From positions 1 through 7,378 of the forward strand of contig JACCYX010000541.1 of the NCBI GenBank assembly GCA_013696265.1: DNA of 7,378 bases, in the 5' to 3' direction. The notes under the pieces are model-generated. The model saw only the letters and a list, made by a program, of their open reading frames with translations. It was not told the DNA's origin and made no database searches. The position numbers were made by a program, and so were the translations under genes. Below, in pieces: positions 1 to 5,722 of this stretch (position 1 is the stretch's first letter; every line of letters begins with the position of its first letter). Origin of the DNA: Chloroflexia bacterium (GTDB lineage Bacteria > Chloroflexota > Chloroflexia > Thermomicrobiales > UBA6265).

Positions 1-2
1 AC

Positions 3-350
3 CTCGACGCGGCCAAGGCGTTCTACACCGACACGCTCGGACTCGACGTTATCGAGGAGCCGGCCGGGTTGGGCCTCAACTTCGCCAATGGCGGGCAGGT
101 CTTCCTCTACCCCAAGGACAACCATGATCCGGCAACGTTCACCGTGCTCAACTTCCCGGTCGCCGACATCGACGCCGCCGTTGACGAGTTGACCCGGAAA
201 GGCGTCCAGTTCCAGCGGTACGAGGGCGAGATGGCGACCGACGAGAAGGGCATCTTCCGCGGCGCGTCACAGGACGCCGGCCCGGATATCGCCTGGTTCA
301 CGGACCCCGCCGGCAACATCCTCTCCGTGATCGGAGGCGCGGACTCGTAG
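3..350 (+). CDS. VOC-family (glyoxalase/bleomycin-resistance fold) protein, 5' end missing
   Basis: The reading frame is open from the window edge, so the start lies outside the window; a TTG at 69 is inside the domain and is not the start. The visible 115 residues hold a full C-terminal VOC module. It opens with the typical helix around [10 protein letters not shown], continues through a beta-strand and helix ([17 protein letters not shown], then KGVQF), and ends with the hallmark [16 protein letters not shown] proteins are small cytosolic metalloenzymes or binding proteins (glyoxalases, dioxygenases, antibiotic-sequestering proteins). The usual metal-ligand Glu after the final GN is absent here (GNILSVI), so this copy may be a binding protein rather than a metal-dependent enzyme; the other ligand positions are partly off-window. 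The substrate cannot be told. The gene converges on the DinB gene downstream. Confidence 0.88.
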   Translation, partial: LDAAKAFYTDTLGLDVIEEPAGLGLNFANGGQVFLYPKDNHDPATFTVLNFPVADIDAAVDELTRKGVQFQRYEGEMATDEKGIFRGASQDAGPDIAWFTDPAGNILSVIGGADS

Positions 351-410
351 TGCCGCCGCGTCGTCGGAGCCCCCGTCCAGGCGGACACAGTGACGCAAGC
401 GGGCCTCTTT

Positions 411-498
411 GTCATTTCGAGCTACCCCTGCGGGCTGCGAGAAATCTATTGGATTCGCGGCTGCGTTGGTCCAAAGAACCCTCGTTCCTCGGAATGAC
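411..498. repeat. Intergenic repeat-like element with terminal inverted repeats
   Basis: GTCATTTCGAG (411-421) and CTCGGAATGAC (488-498) are inverted copies matching at 10 of 11 positions; the single difference would be a G:U wobble in RNA. They bound an 88-bp element lying between two convergent genes. Inside is a second potential hairpin around GCGA..AATC/GATT..TCGC at about 438-459. Elements that start GTCATTTCGAG and continue into ..GAGAAATCT recur in intergenic gaps of several high-GC phyla, recalled here from general familiarity rather than from a search. The element could be a small non-autonomous mobile repeat (MITE or REP-like) and may help end transcription from both sides. The core GTCATTTCGA occurs again at 1102-1111. 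Confidence 0.5.
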
Positions 499-521
499 AA
501 TCAGCCCGCTCCCGGAATGGC

Positions 522-535
522 GGGGGTCAGCCCCC
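522..535. terminator. GC hairpin spanning the DinB stop codon, possible terminator
   Basis: GGGGG-TCAG-CCCCC forms a stem of five G:C pairs with a 4-nt loop. The stop codon of the - strand DinB gene (TGA, complement of 527-529) lies in the loop. No run of T follows on either strand, so this is not a canonical intrinsic terminator. It could slow or stop transcription of the convergent genes or stabilise the 3' end of the mRNA. Confidence 0.3.
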
Positions 536-1054
536 TTGCAGCGCCCGGATCGCGGCGATCTGACCGCGATGCTCAGCCTCGTGCTGCATCAGGTGGTGCA
601 GGGTCCAGGCCGGGGATATCGCGTAGTCCCAGTCCGGCAGCGTCCGCACGGTTTCCAGTTGCTCCGCACTGAGCACGGACACGCGCTGGAGCAATTGACG
701 CCGCACCTCGTCGAGGCGCGCCAGGTGGTCCTCCAGCGATACCCCCTGAACGACGGAGAGGTTCCCATCGCGATCCCGGTCGGGGAAGGGCAGGAGCATT
801 TCGGCTCCCACGGGATAGTCCTCGCCCAGGATGTCGGCGTAAAGGTAGTCGAACTCGATCAGCGCCAGGTGATAGAGCAACGAGCCGATGGCGTTCTCGA
901 CGCCGGGTCCCATCCAGTCGAGTTCGGCCTGGCCCATACCAAGCAAGGCCGCCTTCGTCCGGGCCCGGGTGTCCTCCAGTGCCCATAGCCAGCGGCCGAG
1001 TTCCGGATGCGAGGCCGGGAGCGGCGTGATGATTCGTTGTTCCATTTCATTCAT
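527..1054 (-). CDS. DinB-family four-helix-bundle protein
   Basis: The protein has 175 residues and the DinB/YfiT fold signature, a four-helix bundle that usually carries a three-His divalent-metal site. The likely ligands are His62 (LLYHLALIE) and His158 and His162 in HHLMQHEAEHRGQI, the diagnostic HxxxHRGQI helix. The length is normal for the family. Members include thiol S-transferases (bacillithiol or mycothiol-dependent) and many proteins of unknown activity, some induced by damage; the substrate cannot be read here. The ATG at 1054 is chosen over the GTG at 1081 because a GGAAGGG motif (1066-1072) lies 11 nt upstream of the ATG and inside the longer reading frame; an ATG at 1045 is a further option. 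The gene converges on the VOC gene and follows the phosphatase on the same strand after a 101-bp gap, so it may have its own promoter. Confidence 0.88.
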   Translation of the reverse strand: MNEMEQRIITPLPASHPELGRWLWALEDTRARTKAALLGMGQAELDWMGPGVENAIGSLLYHLALIEFDYLYADILGEDYPVGAEMLLPFPDRDRDGNLSVVQGVSLEDHLARLDEVRRQLLQRVSVLSAEQLETVRTLPDWDYAISPAWTLHHLMQHEAEHRGQIAAIRALQGG

Positions 1055-1080
1055 GGGCAGCAAAACCCTTCCGCACCCCA

Positions 1081-1114
1081 CGTCAAGTCGAACGCGGGAT
1101 CGTCATTTCGAACG
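1081..1114. repeat. Two 14-nt direct repeats 20 bp apart upstream of the DinB gene
   Basis: CGTCAAGTCGAACG (1081-1094) and CGTCATTTCGAACG (1101-1114) match at 12 of 14 positions and are offset by exactly 20 bp, about two helical turns. They lie 27-60 bp upstream of the DinB start in the 101-bp gap (1055-1155) between it and the phosphatase. They might be a pair of regulator sites. The second copy also carries the GTCATTTCGA core of the element at 411-498, so a decayed piece of that repeat is an alternative. Nothing else is evident in the gap beyond a weak AGCG/CGCT hairpin near 1125. Confidence 0.3.
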
Positions 1115-1155
1115 TGCCTGGACGAGCGTTGCTTCGCTGACGTAGCCGTCACCCA

Positions 1156-1935
1156 TCAGACATCCCGCGGCCCGTCGGCCGCATGATCGTCGCCAGGCGA
1201 CGTGTGCGAAAAGAAGAACGCGAGATCCACCCGCCGGTCAGCGGGATCGAGTTCCACGGCCGTGAGCTTGCCGAAATCGTGGAACATCGTATCGATTCCG
1301 ATCGCCACGATGTCGCCCGTGTGACCGGGCCGTTCGTCGTGGAACACCCGCGGTTCCGCGAACGGCGTGTGTCCAAAGACCACCGGCTTGCCGAAGTTGA
1401 AGCGACGCTCGAAGAATCCCTCGCGGATCCAGAGCATGTCCTCCTCACGCTGGGCATCGAGGTGATAGGGCGGACGAAACCCCGCGTGGACGAAGAGGTA
1501 GCCGTCCTGCTCGTGCGTGAGGGAGCGGGTGTTGAGCCATTCCAGGTGGTCGGTGGCGATGAACTCGGCCGGCTGCATGATCGCCCGGTCGTAGTCCGAT
1601 GCGTCCGGCGGGAGATAGGAGTGGGCGGTGGCCCGGCCGCCCTGGTTCCACCATAGGAAGTAATCGCCGTAGGTGCGGTTGTTGTAAACCAGGGCATCAA
1701 GCATCAGGTCCTCGTGATTCCCTTTGAGGAAGACCCAGTGGGGATACCGCTCGTGCCAGGCCATGAGCTGATCGACGACCTGCCTGGTCGCCGGCCCCCC
1801 ATCGACGTAGTCGCCGAGAAAGACCACCGTGTCGGAATCGGGATCGAGCCCGGCTTCCTTGACGAGGGTGTCCACCAACCTGGTCAGTTCGGCGAAATGC
1901 CCGTGAATATCGCCAATCGCAAACAGTCTGTGCAT
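1156..1935 (-). CDS. PPP/metallophosphoesterase-family phosphatase
   Basis: The protein has 259 residues and the complete calcineurin-like phosphoesterase motif set: GDIHG (residues 8-12), GDYVDGG (41-47), GNHED (72-76), VHAGF (149-153) and GHTP (188-191). The Asp, His and Asn residues in these blocks build the two-metal (usually Mn or Fe) centre. The EEDMLWIRE stretch (164-172) and overall length fit the bacterial PrpA/PrpB-like serine/threonine protein phosphatase group or ApaH-like enzymes that hydrolyse dinucleoside polyphosphates; these cannot be separated by eye. It has no signal peptide or membrane segment, so it is cytosolic. Two ATGs are available (1941 and 1935); the GAGG directly before 1941 is at ideal distance only for 1935. 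The second VOC gene ends 30 bp upstream on the same strand, so the two are probably co-transcribed, though a functional link is not obvious. Confidence 0.93.
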   Translation of the reverse strand: MHRLFAIGDIHGHFAELTRLVDTLVKEAGLDPDSDTVVFLGDYVDGGPATRQVVDQLMAWHERYPHWVFLKGNHEDLMLDALVYNNRTYGDYFLWWNQGGRATAHSYLPPDASDYDRAIMQPAEFIATDHLEWLNTRSLTHEQDGYLFVHAGFRPPYHLDAQREEDMLWIREGFFERRFNFGKPVVFGHTPFAEPRVFHDERPGHTGDIVAIGIDTMFHDFGKLTAVELDPADRRVDLAFFFSHTSPGDDHAADGPRDV

Positions 1936-1941
1936 ACGCAT

Positions 1942-1945
1942 CCTC
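1942..1945 (-). promoter_or_regulatory. Ribosome binding site that decides the phosphatase start
   Basis: The mRNA-sense GAGG abuts the upstream ATG (1941) but sits 6 nt before the second ATG (1935). Spacing therefore selects 1935, giving a protein that begins MHRLFAIGDIHG. Confidence 0.6.
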
Positions 1946-1965
1946 AGCTGGCGTGGACGATGGAT

Positions 1966-2328
1966 TCAGTACCAGCGCGGGTTGAGCAGGCAGAATTCGT
2001 TGCCTTCCGGATCGGCCATGATGTCGTGCGCGTCCTCGAAATGCTGGAGCGTGGTCGCGCCGAGCGCTTCCAGCCGGGCCCGTTCCTCTTCCCAGGCCAC
2101 TCCTTCGGAGGGCCGGATATCCAAGTGCACGCGGTTCTTGACGACCTTGCCCTCAGGCACCGCGCCGAAGCTGATGAACCCCGCCGCCGGCCCGCCCGGC
2201 GGCTGGAGCGACACCCACCCCTCCTCCGGACGCCGGGTTCGATACTCCCAGCCCAGCGCGTCCTTCCAGAACGCCGCCAGGGCCGCCGCATCCGCGCAAT
2301 CGAACACCACACCATGCACGATCGTCAT
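1966..2328 (-). CDS. Second VOC-family protein (glyoxalase-like)
   Basis: The protein has 120 residues and one VOC module. It starts with a beta-strand and helix (MTIVHGVVFDCADAAALAAFW, residues 1-21), then ALGWEY, a strand GWVSLQPP, NRVHLDI (65-71), a helix EEERARLEALGA, and the closing MADPEGNEFCLL (104-115). His68 and Glu111 occupy the positions of two usual metal ligands, unlike the first VOC gene, so a metal-dependent activity is plausible. This resembles the Glyoxalase_6 type, in which one chain may dimerise to form the active site. The substrate is unknown. The start is fixed by a perfect AAGGAGG 6 nt upstream; the longer frame from 2346 would run through that site. It is the first gene of a likely two-gene - strand unit with the phosphatase and lies divergent from the CHAT gene. 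Confidence 0.9.
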   Translation of the reverse strand: MTIVHGVVFDCADAAALAAFWKDALGWEYRTRRPEEGWVSLQPPGGPAAGFISFGAVPEGKVVKNRVHLDIRPSEGVAWEEERARLEALGATTLQHFEDAHDIMADPEGNEFCLLNPRWY

Positions 2329-2334
2329 CTGGAA

Positions 2335-2341
2335 CCTCCTT
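2335..2341 (-). promoter_or_regulatory. Perfect Shine-Dalgarno of the second VOC gene
   Basis: The mRNA-sense AAGGAGG lies 6 nt before the ATG at 2328. It rules out the in-frame start at 2346 and predicts strong translation. Confidence 0.75.
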
Positions 2342-2351
2342 GTCACGCATC

Positions 2352-2381
2352 AGGATAGCCGCTGGCCTCCCGCGGGGTGAA
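2352..2381 (-). promoter_or_regulatory. Possible weak promoter for the second VOC and phosphatase genes
   Basis: On the - strand, TTCACC (complement of 2376-2381) is followed after 18 nt by TATCCT (complement of 2352-2357), each matching four of six bases of the sigma70 consensus. A transcript would start near 2345, just upstream of the Shine-Dalgarno. The position is sensible but the match is modest and could arise by chance. Confidence 0.3.
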
Positions 2382-2422
2382 CGCGCCACTTGGACATCCC
2401 GGGAACGGTCCACTCCAACGTC

Positions 2423-2440
2423 GTGCCTATGGACAGGCAC
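2423..2440. promoter_or_regulatory. Inverted repeat over the -35 box, candidate operator
   Basis: GTGCCT (2423-2428) and AGGCAC (2435-2440) are perfect inverted 6-bp arms with a 6-bp spacer, an 18-bp layout typical of dimeric repressor sites. The -35 hexamer of the CHAT promoter (2430-2435) lies within it, so a bound protein would block RNA polymerase. No regulator gene is seen in the window. Confidence 0.4.
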
Positions 2441-2458
2441 CTGGTTGAGGCGTACGAT
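2430..2458 (+). promoter_or_regulatory. Sigma70-type promoter of the CHAT-hydrolase unit
   Basis: TGGACA (2430-2435; five of six consensus bases), a 17-nt spacer, and TACGAT (2453-2458; four of six). The predicted start is near 2465, leaving a leader of about 84 nt before the ATG at 2549. An 8-bp palindrome TAGCGCTA (2458-2465) covers the likely start point and may be a further regulatory site. The rest of the 220-bp divergent gap (2329-2548) shows no convincing gene. Confidence 0.5.
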
Positions 2459-2548
2459 AGCGCTACTCGGGACCCAGCGGACAAACGAATGGTGTGAACT
2501 CGTCATCGCCTGGTGCGTGCATGAGCGGAGGTCGTTGGAGGGTCTGGT

Positions 2549-5500
2549 ATGGACACGGATGATCGGTCCCCGGTGCGGATTGCGCACGACACGCCCCTGA
2601 CGCGAGACGAGATCGCGCCTCTCCTCGACAATCTCGCCGGACCGGACCGCGCGCTCCGGATCGCCACCCTTTCGGCCCTCGTCACCTTGCCGCTCGTCAC
2701 TGAAGCCTGGCTCGCCGTGTCCGAACGGCTCCAGCCGTTCCTGCGGGCAGACGCCAATCCTGACGCTGAACTGCTCGAGGCGGCGGTCCATGTTCCCACC
2801 CGGCGGGTCCGCAATGTCCTGCACGCGCTTGCGGACACGATCGCCGATCCGGATGTACGCAGGGTATTGACGCACGATCTGGCTCGTGCCGGCGACAGGT
2901 CCGCGGTTCCCCATCTCCTGGAGGATTTCCGAGGTGAGAACGACCATCTTCGGAGGCTGGCGGCAGAGTATCTGTCCTTATTCGCCGTCCCTGAGGCGCG
3001 AGGCGAGTTCGTTCAAGTCGCGGCGAACGATCCACTGGCCGACACACGATTCTGGTCGGCGATTTGCCTGGCCCAATTGGGTGAACCGGAAGCCCTGAAG
3101 CGAGAATTGACTTCCGTCGCCCCGGCCTCCTTTGAGCCAGAGCGAACGCAGTCCAATGTCGAATCCGAGCTTTCATTGCTGTGGGGAGATCCCGCGAGCG
3201 CATTCGTCCGGATCCAGGGGCGAGGTCCGTGGCCAGCGGCAACCCAATTCATGCTCGAGGGCCTCGCCGAACAGAACGACGGTTCCATACCGTGGATCAT
3301 CATCGAGTCCCTGCTTGCGGGGCACGGCGAGCCCGACGTTGATGACTGGTCGTCCGATGTCGTCCAGCGCGAGCAGGATCCGGCGAAGGTTTCCGAATTG
3401 CGTGAGCGCGCCCGTGCGCTTCGGGCGCACCTGGAACGTACCTTCCCCGAGGACTTCGAACGGGCCGAAGCGTTGGAGACCCTGGCATATCTTCCGGGAG
3501 AGGACACCGCCTCATTCATTTCTCATTTGTGGATGCGCTTGGCGGAACTGTTCACGACCCAGAAGCGAGCGGACGCTTCGTCCGGTTCAGTTCAACCGGA
3601 CCCGTGGCCGCTCCTGGCGGGCGGGAACGATCTCAGCGTCATGGTGAAGGCGATGGAGTCCGGCTTTGTCCCCGAGATCGAGCCGCTCTTCGAGAGTTTC
3701 CTTCGCATGCAAGAGCACGGCCAGTTCGTGGATCAGATCGGCTGGACGGTTGGCCGGAGTGGCATGCGCCGGGTTATCCTGGGGCTCGAATCCCGGCTCA
3801 GGAACGACGACGTTCCAGTACGCCTGGCGGCGGCACTGCTGATTGAAGCGGCGGGCACGGGCGCCAGCGAAGCATGGCCACCGATCCATGGCGGCATGGG
3901 TGCTTCGCCGCCGCCGAGACAGATCAGCTTATTCGTCGATGAGGGGGCGGCCACGAGCGCCTTCGAAACGTGGAGCGGCCCCGCGGGGGAGGTCCCCCCG
4001 GCGGCGGGAGACGAGGACAAGTCCGCAACCACTCCCCGCCGGAGCGCCTCATTCCGTGATCAGGGCCGCTTCTCGCTCACGAGCCCAGGCGATGTTTCCG
4101 ACGACGAGGCCGCCACGGCGGAGGAAGAACTGGCAATCCGTGTGTCGGGCGACGCCGACACCGATCCGCCGCGCACGGCCTACGCCCACCTGCGGTGCCC
4201 CAGGGCGGTCACGGCCGGGGACGAATTCGACCTGGAGGTGGGGATCGCCAAGGACCCCGACTCGGAGGTTGCCGGGCCCGAACTCGTGCGGCCCATCTGG
4301 AGCCGCGGGCCGTACGTGCTCACGGTCCAGGTTGTGGCCGAGGGGTTCACGCTGAAACCGGGGGAGATGTCGCGCCACGAGCTTCCCGTGACGGTTGAAA
4401 AGCCCTATCCCGCGGTTGTGTTACACCTCACCGCCAATCCGCAAACCGAGGATGTCGTTCCCCGCATGATCCAGGTGACGTATTTCGTCGGGAGCCAGCC
4501 TATCGGCGTGGCCTATCGCGCGCTGGCGGTCAGGAAGGAAGAGAGCGTCTCCGTGACGCTGCCCGACCCGGTGCCGCTCGGGTCGGTGATGACCGTTCCG
4601 GGCGATGGCGCCACCGAGCCGGACCTGACGGTTCAGATCACCGAGGGCCAGGTTGCCGGCGACCTGCTCTGGACATTCGAGACGCCACACGTCGCCACGC
4701 CGACCGAACCGGTCACGACCTCCATTGACGACGATCCCGACACCTTCACCCGTCAATTGATCAACCGCATGGACCGGCCCACCGACAAGGGGCTCGGCGG
4801 GCTGATGCGCGGAATCGGCAGCATTATCGAGCAGGCAACGCCCCCTGAGCTATGGAACCTGCTGGCCAGGGTTGCCGCCGCTTCGGGCGACCGGCCACCG
4901 ACGGTCTTCATCGTTTCCCAGGATCCGTTCGTGCCGTGGGAACTCGCGCTGGTCGAAACCCCGTTCGATCCGAAGAGCGCGCCCTTTCTCGGCGCCCAGG
5001 CGACACTCGGACGGTGGGTCATGCCGCGGCCGGGGAAGAACAGGCCAGAGTTGCCACCCCTCGAACGGCGGACGGTGGACTCGATGGCGGTGATGTGCGG
5101 GCGCTACCCTGCGGATCACTTCCGTTGGACGCGGCTCGAACACGCGGAACATGAGGCGGCCGAGCTTCAGGAGCGCTACACGGCGGAACCGCTCGAGGCC
5201 AACCTTGGCTCAATGCTCGATTTCCTGGACAAGACGTCGGAAACCGACGCGCTTCACTTCGCCGGGCACGCCATTCATGATCCGAACAGCCCCGAGAATG
5301 GTCTGGTGTTCAGCGATTTGACGTTCTTCGACTCGATCCAGGTGCTGGGGGAGCAGCTTGCCGTCCGCCCGTTCATCTTCCTGAATGCCTGCCAGTCCGG
5401 GGTGGGATACACGGTGCTCGGAAGCTGTGCCGGATTTGTCGGCGCGTTCCTCTTCGCGGGCGCGTCCGGGGTGGTCGCTCCCTTCTGGTCGGTGAACGAT

Positions 5501-5722
5501 GCCGCCGCCCAGGACATTGCCCGCGACTTCTACCGCCAGGCGCTCGAGGAAAACATCTCCCCGGCGGAAGCGCTTCGGCGGCGACGCGCGAGCTTCGGCA
5601 AGGACGCCGACGGCAACGATATCGAACCGGACTCGGCCGTGAACCTCGCCTACCAGTTCTTCGGTCACCCAAACCTGCGGCTTGTCCGCAACGCACCCAT
5701 CAAGGAGGCGATTCATGCCTGA
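2549..5722 (+). CDS. CHAT-domain cysteine peptidase with HEAT-like N-terminal scaffold
   Basis: A 1057-residue cytosolic protein with no signal peptide or membrane segment. Residues about 20-435 are almost all alpha-helical with HEAT-like repeats, clearest at 115-182 (RSAVPHLL, then LRRLAAEYL, then FWSAICLAQLGEPEAL). Residues 438-540 are a Pro/Ser/Ala/acidic, probably disordered linker. Residues 541-665 look like a beta-sandwich (strands around FDLEVGI, YVLTVQVV, AVVLHLTA, MIQVTYFV). The CHAT domain fills about 725-1050: PWELALVE (796-803), the catalytic His907 in LHFAGHA, Cys948 in FLNACQSG, then AGASGVVAPFW and the closing GHPNLRL (1039-1045). CHAT domains are caspase-like peptidases that often act as conflict-system effectors. 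The ATG follows GGAGGG (2537-2542) at 6 nt. The stop overlaps the hydrolase start by 8 bp, implying a joint function. What the HEAT part senses and what the peptidase cleaves are unknown. Confidence 0.93.
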   Translation: MDTDDRSPVRIAHDTPLTRDEIAPLLDNLAGPDRALRIATLSALVTLPLVTEAWLAVSERLQPFLRADANPDAELLEAAVHVPTRRVRNVLHALADTIADPDVRRVLTHDLARAGDRSAVPHLLEDFRGENDHLRRLAAEYLSLFAVPEARGEFVQVAANDPLADTRFWSAICLAQLGEPEALKRELTSVAPASFEPERTQSNVESELSLLWGDPASAFVRIQGRGPWPAATQFMLEGLAEQNDGSIPWIIIESLLAGHGEPDVDDWSSDVVQREQDPAKVSELRERARALRAHLERTFPEDFERAEALETLAYLPGEDTASFISHLWMRLAELFTTQKRADASSGSVQPDPWPLLAGGNDLSVMVKAMESGFVPEIEPLFESFLRMQEHGQFVDQIGWTVGRSGMRRVILGLESRLRNDDVPVRLAAALLIEAAGTGASEAWPPIHGGMGASPPPRQISLFVDEGAATSAFETWSGPAGEVPPAAGDEDKSATTPRRSASFRDQGRFSLTSPGDVSDDEAATAEEELAIRVSGDADTDPPRTAYAHLRCPRAVTAGDEFDLEVGIAKDPDSEVAGPELVRPIWSRGPYVLTVQVVAEGFTLKPGEMSRHELPVTVEKPYPAVVLHLTANPQTEDVVPRMIQVTYFVGSQPIGVAYRALAVRKEESVSVTLPDPVPLGSVMTVPGDGATEPDLTVQITEGQVAGDLLWTFETPHVATPTEPVTTSIDDDPDTFTRQLINRMDRPTDKGLGGLMRGIGSIIEQATPPELWNLLARVAAASGDRPPTVFIVSQDPFVPWELALVETPFDPKSAPFLGAQATLGRWVMPRPGKNRPELPPLERRTVDSMAVMCGRYPADHFRWTRLEHAEHEAAELQERYTAEPLEANLGSMLDFLDKTSETDALHFAGHAIHDPNSPENGLVFSDLTFFDSIQVLGEQLAVRPFIFLNACQSGVGYTVLGSCAGFVGAFLFAGASGVVAPFWSVNDAAAQDIARDFYRQALEENISPAEALRRRRASFGKDADGNDIEPDSAVNLAYQFFGHPNLRLVRNAPIKEAIHA
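5702..5708 (+). promoter_or_regulatory. Perfect Shine-Dalgarno inside the CHAT gene end, setting the hydrolase start
   Basis: AAGGAGG lies within the last CHAT codons, 6 nt before the ATG at 5715. It selects 5715 over the in-frame upstream start at 5682 and points to translational coupling through the ATGCCTGA start/stop overlap. Confidence 0.8.

Noticed and set aside
350..988. 212-codon open frame on the + strand over the DinB gene
   Set aside because: It runs antisense to a gene with clear DinB motifs, has no protein-family features, and reflects the GC-rich codon pattern of the opposite strand.
1714..2358. 214-codon + strand frame spanning the phosphatase and second VOC genes
   Set aside because: It crosses two genes with complete motifs and Shine-Dalgarno sites on the other strand, and its translation has no recognisable domain.
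2521..2562. Upstream 13-codon frame (ATG 2521 to TGA 2562) overlapping the CHAT start
   Set aside because: It could be a leader peptide, but there is no Shine-Dalgarno before it and its sequence has no codon pattern suggesting attenuation.
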